DNA of 20,960 bases from positions 1 through 20,960 of the forward strand of contig NZ_JAIFKJ010000164.1 in assembly GCF_019695415.1 (NCBI RefSeq). Direction: 5' to 3'. Position numbers and translations under genes: made by a program. Below are positions 13,941 through 20,701 of this stretch, one piece after another (the stretch's first letter is position 1; each line of letters opens with the position of its first letter). Under the pieces are notes generated by a model. The model had not been told where the DNA came from. It worked only from the letters and a program-made list of their open reading frames with translations, and did not search any database. The stretch is from Thiohalocapsa sp. (GTDB lineage: Bacteria > Pseudomonadota > Gammaproteobacteria > Chromatiales > Chromatiaceae).

Positions 13941-14475
13941 GTCCGACTCCGAAGCCCAGGCCCCTGCCCAGGCCCGCAAGCCCAAGCGGCGCTGGCGCGG
14001 TTTGGTGGTGAATCTGCTCATCGTTTTGGTCGTCTTCTTCGGCGTCCAGTGGTACAAGTCGCGTCCGCTCGCATCCGGTGACGCACCGCCGCTCGCGGCA
14101 TCTACAGTACGCGGCGGGCAGGTCGATCTCGCAGCACTGCGCGGCGAGCCGGTCCTGGTCCATTTCTGGGCCACCTGGTGCCCCACCTGCAAGCTGGAGG
14201 AAGGGAGCATCAATGCCTTGAGTCGGGACTATCAGGTCGTCACCGTCGCCATGCAATCGGGTGGCGAACGGGAGATAGCGGGCTACCTACGCGAGCGAGA
14301 CCTGGACTTCGACGCCGTCGCCGATCCCTACGGCGAGATCGCGAGCGTCTGGGGCGTACGCGGCGTGCCGGCAACCTTCGTGCTGGACGGCGACGGCAAA
14401 ATCCGCTTCGGCGCAGTAGGCTACACGCCTGGCATCGGCCTGCGCGGGCACCTCTGGGCGGCGGGCCAGGAGTGA
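13939..14475 (+). CDS. Membrane-anchored thioredoxin-like protein (TlpA/ScsD type)
   Basis: This is a thiol-disulfide oxidoreductase tethered to the inner membrane with its thioredoxin domain in the periplasm. A basic start (RKPKRRWRG) precedes one transmembrane helix (residues about 21-37). The domain (about 48-175) carries VLVHFWATWCPTCKLEEGSI with the redox pair Cys81-Pro-Thr-Cys84, and the cis-proline loop GVRGVPATFVLDGDGKIRF. Length is 178 residues. ATG 13939 is chosen because GAGG lies eight bases upstream and the preceding in-frame sequence is the antisense of the rhodanese signal peptide. Relatives are annotated as protein disulfide oxidoreductases or ScsD-like. Divergent placement against a secreted rhodanese suggests that the thioredoxin reduces the rhodanese persulfide or disulfide, or that both serve periplasmic sulfur chemistry; this is inference from context. 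Confidence 0.9.
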   Translation: MSDSEAQAPAQARKPKRRWRGLVVNLLIVLVVFFGVQWYKSRPLASGDAPPLAASTVRGGQVDLAALRGEPVLVHFWATWCPTCKLEEGSINALSRDYQVVTVAMQSGGEREIAGYLRERDLDFDAVADPYGEIASVWGVRGVPATFVLDGDGKIRFGAVGYTPGIGLRGHLWAAGQE

Positions 14476-14537
14476 GGAGCCATGGCCCCGACGCGGTTCG
14501 GGCTGCGCCGACTGACCGCGCGCTTGGGACACGCAGA

Positions 14538-14565
14538 TTGCGGCGGCAGCGCCTGTGGATATAAT
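14538..14565 (+). promoter_or_regulatory. Sigma70-type promoter of the FmdB-family gene
   Basis: TTGCGG (14538-14543), a 16-bp spacer and a consensus TATAAT (14560-14565) lie about 37 bp before the ATG at 14603. It is the best housekeeping promoter match I noticed in the window. Confidence 0.7.
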
Positions 14566-14602
14566 GGAGGCATATTAGAAAGCGTCGATATAGGAGCACA
14601 CT

Positions 14603-14863
14603 ATGCCCACTTACGATTACCGCTGTGAGGCCAACGGCCGCATCGTCGAGGTCAACCATCGCATGAGCGAGAAGCTCAGCACCTGGGGCGAGCTCTGCGA
14701 GCGCGCCAGCCTCGACTGCGGCGACACCCCCGCCGACACCCCGGTGCAGCGCCTTGCCACCGGCGGCAACGTCGTCGGCAGCAGCAACCTCGGCAGTGGC
14801 TTTGATCCTGCACCCGCGTGCGGCGCTGGCGGTTGCGGCAGCGGCATGTGCGGACTCAACTGA
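14603..14863 (+). CDS. FmdB-family zinc-ribbon-like small protein
   Basis: This small cytoplasmic protein belongs to the FmdB/CxxC_CxxC_SSSS family, named from a putative regulator of formamidase genes; the actual role is unknown. It starts MPTYDYRCEANGRIVEVNHR, the family N-terminus, but the usual first CxxC is reduced to a single Cys8 (YRCEANGR). Cys32 and Cys39 follow in ELCERASLDCGD. The Gly-rich C-terminus has a further cluster at Cys73, Cys78 and Cys83. Length is 86 residues. AGGAG lies seven bases before the ATG, below a near-consensus promoter (14538-14565). The degenerate ribbon may bind metal differently, or the C-terminal cysteines may substitute. It is convergent with the next gene across 25 bp, and downstream of the thioredoxin-like gene by 127 bp. 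Confidence 0.85.
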   Translation: MPTYDYRCEANGRIVEVNHRMSEKLSTWGELCERASLDCGDTPADTPVQRLATGGNVVGSSNLGSGFDPAPACGAGGCGSGMCGLN

Positions 14864-14888
14864 CGCTATCCGAACACCATAAGAGGGG

Positions 14889-15296
14889 TCACCCTTTTGA
14901 GGGTTTCGATAGCGCCTGCTGCAGCGCCTCCTCCATCGCTGCCTCACTCACCGGCAGCGGCAGGGCTGCAAACACCGGAAAGCGGGCGCGCAGGGCGTCC
15001 AGCTTATGTTGATACTCGGGCTGGTAGATGCAGATGACTCGGACCTCCGGATGCTTCTGCAGGCGGGCCATCAGGGTCTCGAGATTGCTGGTGCGGTCGC
15101 GAAAGTCGGACTGAAAATTGTACTCGGCGACAATCACCTCAGGCACACGGCGCTTCAGGGCAGCCTGAGCCTTGCGCTGGGAGCTCACCAGCTCGGCATC
15201 GACGCCGAGACGCTTGTAGAGCGGTGTGAAGTTGGGATAACCGCCCAGCTCGATGATGGCGAGGAGGTGGGGGGAATTGTCGGTGCCGTTAGCCAT
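14889..15296 (-). CDS. Conserved hypothetical protein, receiver-like fold
   Basis: I recognise this as a conserved gammaproteobacterial protein without an assigned function. The 135-residue product alternates strands and helices like a response-regulator receiver: HLLAIIELGGYPNFTPLYKR, then RRVPEVIVAEYNFQSDFRDR, VRVICIYQPEYQHKLDALRA and FPVFAALPLPVSEAAMEEAL. It lacks an obvious phospho-acceptor Asp at the end of the third strand (the position is Glu/Tyr in VAEYNF) and has no output domain. It is soluble with no signal peptide. No Shine-Dalgarno is clear before ATG 15296. It converges on the FmdB-like gene. The upstream spacer to the oxygenase gene holds a 21-bp inverted repeat, so the two are probably transcribed separately. 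Confidence 0.75.
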   Translation of the reverse strand: MANGTDNSPHLLAIIELGGYPNFTPLYKRLGVDAELVSSQRKAQAALKRRVPEVIVAEYNFQSDFRDRTSNLETLMARLQKHPEVRVICIYQPEYQHKLDALRARFPVFAALPLPVSEAAMEEALQQALSKPSKG

Positions 15297-15354
15297 AGCG
15301 GGTGTCAGCGTTGTGCACCATGGTCATCGACGGCAGTAAGGCGAGGCGTGCGCG

Positions 15355-15447
15355 GTGCGCGGTGCGAAGCGCGCAGAATGGCCCGCACCGCGCCCTCCCG
15401 AGACATGCGCGGACTGGACACCGCACTGCGCACTTCGCACCGCGCAC
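15355..15447. repeat. Long inverted repeat (21-bp arms) in the spacer
   Basis: The left arm (15355-15375, GTGCGCGGTGCGAAGCGCGCA) and the right arm (15427-15447) are reverse complements at 20 of 21 positions and enclose 51 bp. An extra GTGCGCG unit precedes the left arm in tandem. No transposase is present; the element is small and looks like a miniature repeat or a structured RNA spacer. Confidence 0.75.
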
Positions 15448-15451
15448 TTCC

Positions 15452-16066
15452 TCACGCAAACACGACCCAAGTCGTCGCAATATACTTGGCCCCTGCTTCA
15501 AGCCGGTTGGCGCGGTGCTCATGCGTCCAGAAGGGCGGGAACAGGATGAGCTTGCCGCGCTCGGGGCGGATGCTGAGGTTCTGGTACAGAAACTGCGTCT
15601 CGCCGCCAGGTCCTGGCACGTCGTTGAGGTACCAGATGGCGACCAGTTGACGCTGGCTCAGCTCATGGCTCCCACCGTCGACATGCCAGTGATAGAACTG
15701 CCCGGGCAGGTACCGCTGCACCTGATAGCCGAGGTCCTTGAACGGCCCCTTGAAGTAGGGATAGGTCTCGCGGAACTCCTGCATAGCAGCCGCGAGTGAG
15801 CGGAAGAACATCTGGTCGACGTCTTTCCAGTCGTCCTTGTTGCTGACCACGAGGTCCGTGGTCTGCTTGATGGCGCTCATCTCCTCCCGCAACTGACCAA
15901 CGCGCCCGGCATAGTGCTGCTCCGGGTTGGCTTCGAAGCGGCTCACCACTTCGTCGCAGAAACTTGGCGGCAGGGCGCCCGGGCGCTCGAAGACGAAGCT
16001 GTTCGGTGCTGCCTCGCGCAGGGTCGGCAGCGGCGGAATGGGGCGTTGGAGGTCTCGCTGGCTCAT
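15452..16066 (-). CDS. 2-oxoglutarate/Fe(II)-dependent dioxygenase (prolyl 4-hydroxylase-like)
   Basis: This is a cytoplasmic oxygenase that would couple oxidation of 2-oxoglutarate to hydroxylation of an unknown substrate. The 204-residue protein has the double-stranded beta-helix core. The iron ligands are His128 and Asp130 in FYHWHVDGGSH and the distal His182 in LFPPFWTHEHRA. Lys194 in GAKYIATTW sits where family members bind the 2-oxoglutarate carboxylate (Arg or Lys). LVAIWYLNDVPGPGGETQFL is the typical P4H-type strand region. GGAG lies seven bases before the ATG, inside the last codons of the NRDE gene, whose stop overlaps this start (ATGA). The two are therefore translationally coupled. 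Protein or small-molecule targets cannot be inferred. Confidence 0.9.
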   Translation of the reverse strand: MSQRDLQRPIPPLPTLREAAPNSFVFERPGALPPSFCDEVVSRFEANPEQHYAGRVGQLREEMSAIKQTTDLVVSNKDDWKDVDQMFFRSLAAAMQEFRETYPYFKGPFKDLGYQVQRYLPGQFYHWHVDGGSHELSQRQLVAIWYLNDVPGPGGETQFLYQNLSIRPERGKLILFPPFWTHEHRANRLEAGAKYIATTWVVFA

Positions 16067-16872
16067 GCGTCGGCTCCGCCGGTTGCATCATCGGTATGCG
16101 TCGTGGGCACAGGCCGGAAGGGCGTGCGATCCGGCGCACCCTCCGCGTGTAGAAATACCGGCAGTGCATCGAAGCCCGGGTAGGCGGGTATCGCCACCAG
16201 GCTGCTGGCAACGGTGCCATAATCACCGCCCGCGAGCTGAACGCCATTGATGTTCATGGCTGCGAGGCGTGCCTCTCGGGGTGCGTCGTCGGCGGCGTGC
16301 TGGCCGAGGAGATCGATCCAAGCACGCCAGTCACCGCCGTCCGCGGCAGGCTCGGGCTCAGCTGCAGCACGGAAGGCCGGCAGGAAGTGTATGCAGCGGG
16401 GGTCGGTCTTGTCGTCCAGATCACCGGCGGTCAGCATGTGCAGCCCCGGCGGGACCTGGTGCACGCGAATCTCGCCGTCGCCGCCATGGCGCAGCCAATA
16501 GCAGTCTGTGGGGTCGGCCACCAGCAGATTGAACGGACGGTAGGCTTCGGGATGAAGATCGGCCAGCGCACCAGCGGCTTCCTTGGCCTCGGCGTGGTCG
16601 AGCGCTTCCAGAACCAGCTCTCCGCGACTACGGCGGCCGGGCTCGGGGCCCAGGGTGCCGGTACGATTCAGCACCGCAGCGACCATGCCATGGTCGTTGA
16701 TGCCGAGCCAGCTGCCCTTGGCCTGCTTATCGAGGCCGGCGACCACCTCGGGCCGATCCGGCCAGTGCCGACCCGGCGGCTGCGAAGGCCGCGAGCGCAG
16801 CTCGTCGCGATTGGCCGCCAGCAGCAACGGCCACGCATGCCCAGGACGGCGCAGAATGATGACGGTGCACAT
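16063..16872 (-). CDS. NRDE family protein (TANGO2-like)
   Basis: This is a member of the NRDE/TANGO2 family, cytoplasmic proteins whose function in bacteria is unsettled; eukaryotic TANGO2 has been linked to Golgi organisation and heme handling. The 269-residue product starts MCTVIILRRP with the invariant Cys2, which resembles an N-terminal-nucleophile residue, and carries the name-giving NRDE at residues 21-24 (LLLAANRDELRSRPS). WLGINDHGMVAAVLNRTG, PFNLLVADPTDCYWLRHGG and the C-terminal NINGVQLAGGDYGTVASSLV complete the family pattern. The start is fixed by MCTV even though no Shine-Dalgarno is visible; the leader contains heptamer repeats up to about ten bases before the ATG. It is co-transcribed with the oxygenase gene by a 4-bp overlap and lies 58 bp after secF. 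Confidence 0.9.
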   Translation of the reverse strand: MCTVIILRRPGHAWPLLLAANRDELRSRPSQPPGRHWPDRPEVVAGLDKQAKGSWLGINDHGMVAAVLNRTGTLGPEPGRRSRGELVLEALDHAEAKEAAGALADLHPEAYRPFNLLVADPTDCYWLRHGGDGEIRVHQVPPGLHMLTAGDLDDKTDPRCIHFLPAFRAAAEPEPAADGGDWRAWIDLLGQHAADDAPREARLAAMNINGVQLAGGDYGTVASSLVAIPAYPGFDALPVFLHAEGAPDRTPFRPVPTTHTDDATGGADA

Positions 16873-16880
16873 GGGAGACG

Positions 16881-16922
16881 GGGCTGAGGGCTGAGGGCTG
16901 AGGCCGACAGGTGCCTCAGCCC
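16881..16922. repeat. Heptamer repeat (GGGCTGA)x3 merged with a 9-bp-arm hairpin
   Basis: Three tandem gggctga units (16881-16901) run into an inverted repeat, GGGCTGAGG (16895-16903) and CCTCAGCCC (16914-16922). On the plus strand TTTCTT follows. The unit is the reverse complement of the heptamer at 9604-9624. It fills most of the secF to NRDE-gene spacer. Confidence 0.75.
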
Positions 16923-16930
16923 TTTCTTGG

Positions 16931-17887
16931 TCAAGGTCTGTCGTCGATGACCTCGCCCTCCTTCACCACCGGCGCCGGCAGCAGGTCTGCCTTGCTGATG
17001 CCGAGCCAGACGGCCATCGCTGTGGCGATATAGATGGTGGAGTAGGTACCCACCAGCACGCCGATGATCAGCGCCAGCGAGAAGCCCTCGATGGCGGCAC
17101 CGCCGAGGAAGTACAGCGCCAGCAGCACCAGCAGCGTGGTGCCGGAGGTGATGATGGTGCGCGAGAGGGTCTGGTTGATGGAGCGGTTGCAGATCTCGAT
17201 GACTGACCCCTTGCGCATCTTGCGGAAGTTCTCGCGGATACGGTCGAAGATGACGATGGTGTCGTTCAGCGAATAGCCGATGACCGCCAGCACCGCCGCG
17301 AGCACCGTCAGATCGAACTCGATGAGAAAGATTGAGAACACGCCGACGGTGAAGATGACGTCGTGCACCAGGGCCGCCACGGCGCCGAGGGCGAAGCGCC
17401 ACTCAAAGCGAAATGCCACGTAAATGAGGATACCGATGAGGGCGAAGAGCACGGCGAGCCCGCCCTGCTCGCGCAGCTGCTCACCCACCTGTGGACCGAC
17501 GAACTCCACCCGCCGCAGGTCCACCTCGCCCGGGGCGGCATCCCCCAGGACGCGCACCACTTGGTCGCTGCGCTGGGCGCTGGCCTCTTCGCCTTCCTCC
17601 ACCGGCGGCAGGCGGATCAGGATGTCGGTACGCGAGCCGAAGTACTGGACGATGGCGTCCGGGAAGCCGTTCTCCGTCAGGGCACCGGTGACGTCGGCAA
17701 TCTCCACCGGCTGCTCATAGCCCAGCTCGATGACGGTGCCGCCGGTGAAGTCCAGCCCGAACTCGAAACCACGCAACAGCATGGAGCCCAGGCAGATCAC
17801 CAAAACGATCCCGGAGACGACAGCGGCGATATACCGCTTGCCCATGAAGTCGATATTGAGCTCCTTCAGGATCTGTGCGTGGGCCAT
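16931..17887 (-). CDS. secF: Protein translocase subunit SecF
   Basis: SecF works with SecD and YajC beside the SecYEG channel, using the proton gradient to pull proteins across the inner membrane. The 318-residue product (E. coli 323) has six expected membrane helices. After the first comes GFEFGLDFTGGTVIELGYEQ, the conserved SecF signature, then the periplasmic P1 domain (about 55-130). Later come EWRFALGAVAALVHDVIFTV, the hallmark VIGYSLNDTIVIFDRIRENF, and NRSINQTLSRTIITSGTTLL. AGGAG lies eight bases before ATG 17887. secD ends 30 bp upstream, so the two are one operon. A hairpin with heptamer repeats follows the stop. Confidence 0.97.
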   Translation of the reverse strand: MAHAQILKELNIDFMGKRYIAAVVSGIVLVICLGSMLLRGFEFGLDFTGGTVIELGYEQPVEIADVTGALTENGFPDAIVQYFGSRTDILIRLPPVEEGEEASAQRSDQVVRVLGDAAPGEVDLRRVEFVGPQVGEQLREQGGLAVLFALIGILIYVAFRFEWRFALGAVAALVHDVIFTVGVFSIFLIEFDLTVLAAVLAVIGYSLNDTIVIFDRIRENFRKMRKGSVIEICNRSINQTLSRTIITSGTTLLVLLALYFLGGAAIEGFSLALIIGVLVGTYSTIYIATAMAVWLGISKADLLPAPVVKEGEVIDDRP

Positions 17888-17917
17888 GGCCGTGTCTCCT
17901 GCAGATGGCGGGCTGGA

Positions 17918-19774
17918 TCAGATGGCAAGCTTGGGAACCCGACGACCGCCGTAGATCAGGTTGATCACTGCGCGGGAGCCGAGGATGGCCGTGAACATGG
18001 ACGTGAGGATGCCGATGAATAGTGTCACCGCGAAGCCTTTGATGGGACCGGTGCCAAAGCTGAACAGCACAATGGCAGCGATGAGCGTCGTGATGTTGGC
18101 ATCCACGATGGTGGACAGGGCCTTGTCATAGCCGGCATGAATACTGGCCTGGGGGCTGGAGCCGTTTCTGATCTCCTCTCGGATGCGCTCGAAAATGAGC
18201 ACATTGGCGTCCACTGCCATGCCCACCGTGAGCACGATGCCGGCGATGCCGGGCATGGTGAGCGTCGCCTGCAGCGCCGAGAGCACGGCAACGATGAGCA
18301 CCAGGTTCATCACCAGCACCAGATCGGCAACCAGGCCGAAAACCCGGTAATAGAGCGCCATGAACACCACCACCAGCGCCAGGCCGATCATCACCGAACG
18401 GAAGCCCTGATCAATGTTGTCCTGCCCTAGGCTCGGGCCGATAGTGCGCTCCTCGACGATCTCGATGGGCGCCGCCAGGGCGCCCGCGCGCAACAAGAGC
18501 GCCAGGTTGTGGGCCTCCTCGGAGCTGTCGAGGCCGGTGGTCTGGAAGCGCCGGCCGAAAGGCTCCAGGATGTTGGCGACGCTGATGACCTCCTCCGTGC
18601 GCTCACGCTCCTTCACGGGTTCGCCGTCCACCATGCGGGTGACGGTGCGACTCTCGATGAAGACCACGGCCATGGGCTTGCCGACGTTCTCCGTCGTCAC
18701 ATTGCGCATGCGCCGGGCACCCTGACCATCCAGGTTCACAAACACCGCCGGCGAGCCGGATTGCTGGTCGAAGCCGGCGGAGGCGTCGGTGATCTGGTCG
18801 CCAGTGACGATGACGCGCCGATTCAGCAGGATCGGCTGGCCGTTGCGCTCCCGATACAGCGCTGAGCCCACGGGCACGCGACCATCCAGGGCGTCGCGCA
18901 CGTCGTTCTCGGTGTCCACCAGCCGGTATTCCAGCGTCGCAGTGGCCCCCAGCAGCTCCTTGAGCCGCGCCGGGTCCGAGGCACCCGGCAGCTGCACCAC
19001 GATGCGCCGCTCGCCTTGTCGGGCAATGATGGGCTCGGCGACGCCCAGCGCGTTGACGCGATTGCGCAGGGTCGTGATGTTCTGCTCCAGCGCGAAATCC
19101 TTCACCTCCTCCTGGATCTGCGGCGGCAGGGAGGCGTAGACGAAGTAATTGCCGCCGTCCTTCCCGCTGTCCACGGTCAGGTCCCGGAACTCTTTGCGGA
19201 TGATCGTCTGCGCCTCGTCGCGAGCCGCCTCATCGTTGAAGCGCACGGCGATGCGACCGGCGTCCCGGGTAATGGTGAGATAGCGCACCTTCTGCTTACG
19301 CAGCTCCGTGCGGATATCGCCGGTGTAACGCTCCAAGGCTTGATCCACTGCGGCCTCCATGTCCACATCGATGAGCACGTGAATACCGCCACGCAGGTCC
19401 AGGCCCAAGAACATGGGCTGCGCACCCAGCGCCCCGAGCCAGCCCGGTAAGTCCGGCGACGTCGTGAGCGCGCTGTTGTAGCGGTCCGCCAATGTCTGTT
19501 CCATGACCTCTCGGCCACGCAGTTGCTCGCTCGGGGTCGTGAACCGCACCAAGAGCTTGTCGCCTTCGAGCGACTCGATCTCCTTCACCGGCACGCCGGC
19601 GTTCTCCATGGCGGCCGCGATCTCGGCCGCAGCCGCATCCGTGACGGGATTGTCACGTGTGCCAGTCACCTGGATGGATGGGTCCTGCGGGAACAGGTTC
19701 GGCAGCGCAAACAGCAGGCCAACCAGCACAACGGCCAGGATCAGCAGATTCTTCCACAGTGGATAGCGGTTCAT
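17918..19774 (-). CDS. secD: Protein translocase subunit SecD
   Basis: SecD is the larger partner of SecF in the proton-driven export motor. The 618-residue product (E. coli 615) begins MNRYPLWKNLLILAVVLVGL with the first membrane helix. The signature FLGLDLRGGIHVLIDVDMEA lies near residue 120. The large periplasmic P1 domain spans to about residue 445 and includes the conserved ITTLRNRVNALGVAEPIIAR and RIVVQLPGASDPARLKELLG. Five C-terminal helices follow with GIVLTVGMAVDANVLIFERI, which holds the conserved Asp used in proton transfer, and TLIAAIVLFSFGTGPIKGFA. The start agrees with the family. yajC lies 172 bp upstream, a wider gap than usual, filled by GC-rich sequence with short inverted repeats. 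secF follows after 30 bp. Confidence 0.97.
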   Translation of the reverse strand: MNRYPLWKNLLILAVVLVGLLFALPNLFPQDPSIQVTGTRDNPVTDAAAAEIAAAMENAGVPVKEIESLEGDKLLVRFTTPSEQLRGREVMEQTLADRYNSALTTSPDLPGWLGALGAQPMFLGLDLRGGIHVLIDVDMEAAVDQALERYTGDIRTELRKQKVRYLTITRDAGRIAVRFNDEAARDEAQTIIRKEFRDLTVDSGKDGGNYFVYASLPPQIQEEVKDFALEQNITTLRNRVNALGVAEPIIARQGERRIVVQLPGASDPARLKELLGATATLEYRLVDTENDVRDALDGRVPVGSALYRERNGQPILLNRRVIVTGDQITDASAGFDQQSGSPAVFVNLDGQGARRMRNVTTENVGKPMAVVFIESRTVTRMVDGEPVKERERTEEVISVANILEPFGRRFQTTGLDSSEEAHNLALLLRAGALAAPIEIVEERTIGPSLGQDNIDQGFRSVMIGLALVVVFMALYYRVFGLVADLVLVMNLVLIVAVLSALQATLTMPGIAGIVLTVGMAVDANVLIFERIREEIRNGSSPQASIHAGYDKALSTIVDANITTLIAAIVLFSFGTGPIKGFAVTLFIGILTSMFTAILGSRAVINLIYGGRRVPKLAI

Positions 19775-19946
19775 GGTTCGAGCGTCTCGGAGGCTTGCTT
19801 GGAGGCTGCGCGTTCCAGCGCCGACACGGCAGACCTGCGCGAGCAGCCGCCGTTGTCGGCGCAGACCAAGCGCATGGGCCCGCGGCGGCTGCGGGCCGCG
19901 TGGGTCAGATGGCCTGAGGCAAGGCCCGCCGCCGCAGCGGCAGCCC

Positions 19947-20276
19947 TCACAACTCCTTCAGCTGGCCCTTGGGCAGCAGTACTTCCACTGCGGAGCGACG
20001 GATCTTGATGCGCACGTTGTCGGCGACCTCCAGCTGGGCGAAGTTCTCGCCAAGCTCGACGATGCGTCCGGCGACGCCGCCCATGGTGACCACCTCGTCA
20101 CCCTTGCTCAGACCCTCGACGAGCTTCTTGTGCTCTTTCTGACGCTTGATCTGTGGACGGATCATCAGGAAATAGAGGATGACGATCAGGCCGACGGGGA
20201 AGAGCAGCCCGAGCAGTGGATCGCCAGCCGGGGCGCCCTCTGCCTGGGCCATGGCATCAGAGATGAAAAAGCTCAT
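19947..20276 (-). CDS. yajC: Sec translocon accessory subunit YajC
   Basis: YajC is a small inner-membrane protein in the SecDF-YajC complex. The frame is open far upstream (to 20546), but the family start MSFFISDAMAQAEGAPAGDP is at ATG 20276, with GAGG nine bases before it, giving 109 residues (E. coli 110). One transmembrane helix (LLGLLFPVGLIVILYFLMIR) is followed by the highly conserved RPQIKRQKEHKKLVEGLSKG, then DEVVTMGGVAGRIVELGENF, a small beta-rich domain, and a lysine-ending tail. The usual upstream neighbour tgt is not found; instead there is a 421-bp stretch without intact genes and then conjugation-like fragments. Confidence 0.95.
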   Translation of the reverse strand: MSFFISDAMAQAEGAPAGDPLLGLLFPVGLIVILYFLMIRPQIKRQKEHKKLVEGLSKGDEVVTMGGVAGRIVELGENFAQLEVADNVRIKIRRSAVEVLLPKGQLKEL

Positions 20277-20605
20277 GGATAGGGTCCTCGCTGCCGCGCC
20301 CGTGGCGCGGGTATCAGAACGGGAAAGGACGAAATCGAGCCGCGTATTATGGCACAAGCCGGCGCCTCTCGGGCTCTGGTGATGCGTAACTCGATGACCG
20401 GCGCCGGCGCCGACGACCGCCGGGATGTTGCCGGCGCCCGGTCCGACGCCCGGGGCCGGCGGCATCCAGCGGTCCACTTTGCGGTCAAGATCACCCGACC
20501 GCCGATGCTGCAGATAAACAACAGCGTATCGCAAGGGAAGCGCCAATCAATCGGCGCTTTCCCAGGCCCGCGAGGTAGAGAACGGGGTCTTGGCCTTCTC
20601 CAGGA
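20277..20605. other. Upstream region of yajC: promoter candidate and inverted repeats, no gene
   Basis: I see no credible gene. On the minus strand a CATAAT hexamer at about 20347-20352 could be the -10 of the yajC-secDF operon, with no good -35. The leader has a short hairpin (CCGCGCC/GGCGCGG, about 20292-20308). Further out lie a GC-rich inverted repeat (20396-20408 with 20430-20443) and the second copy of the dispersed palindrome (20535-20563). Confidence 0.45.
20535..20563. repeat. Dispersed palindromic element, copy 2
   Basis: The sequence gggaagcgcc-aatcaatc-ggcgctttccc forms a near-perfect stem. Its reverse complement matches the element at 4815-4842 except for two loop bases and one inserted base. 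It marks the junction between the sec operon side and the conjugation-like fragments. Confidence 0.7.
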
Positions 20606-20701
20606 GCCATCAAGCGGATTCGCGACGATCGCTGGGCGCAGCTCGATGCCCTGCCCCTCGATGGCGCCGAGGCCCAGACCCAGGCCAGCGCCTCGGCGTG
20701 A
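20606..20701 (+). pseudogene. C-terminal tail of an unidentified upstream gene
   Basis: The frame reads AIKRIRDDRWAQLDALPLDG and then AEAQTQASASA before TGA at 20699-20701, with strongly GC3-biased codons. The next ORF's GTG overlaps this stop (GTGA), the pattern of adjacent genes in one operon. Upstream of 20606 the frame has no recognisable coding character, so only a 3' remnant seems to remain. The family is unknown; context suggests a conjugation gene upstream of traM. Confidence 0.3.

Noticed and set aside
20277..20546. 90-residue N-terminal extension of YajC
   Set aside because: Not part of the family, rich in Arg/Ala/Gly, and a proper start with ribosome site exists at 20276.
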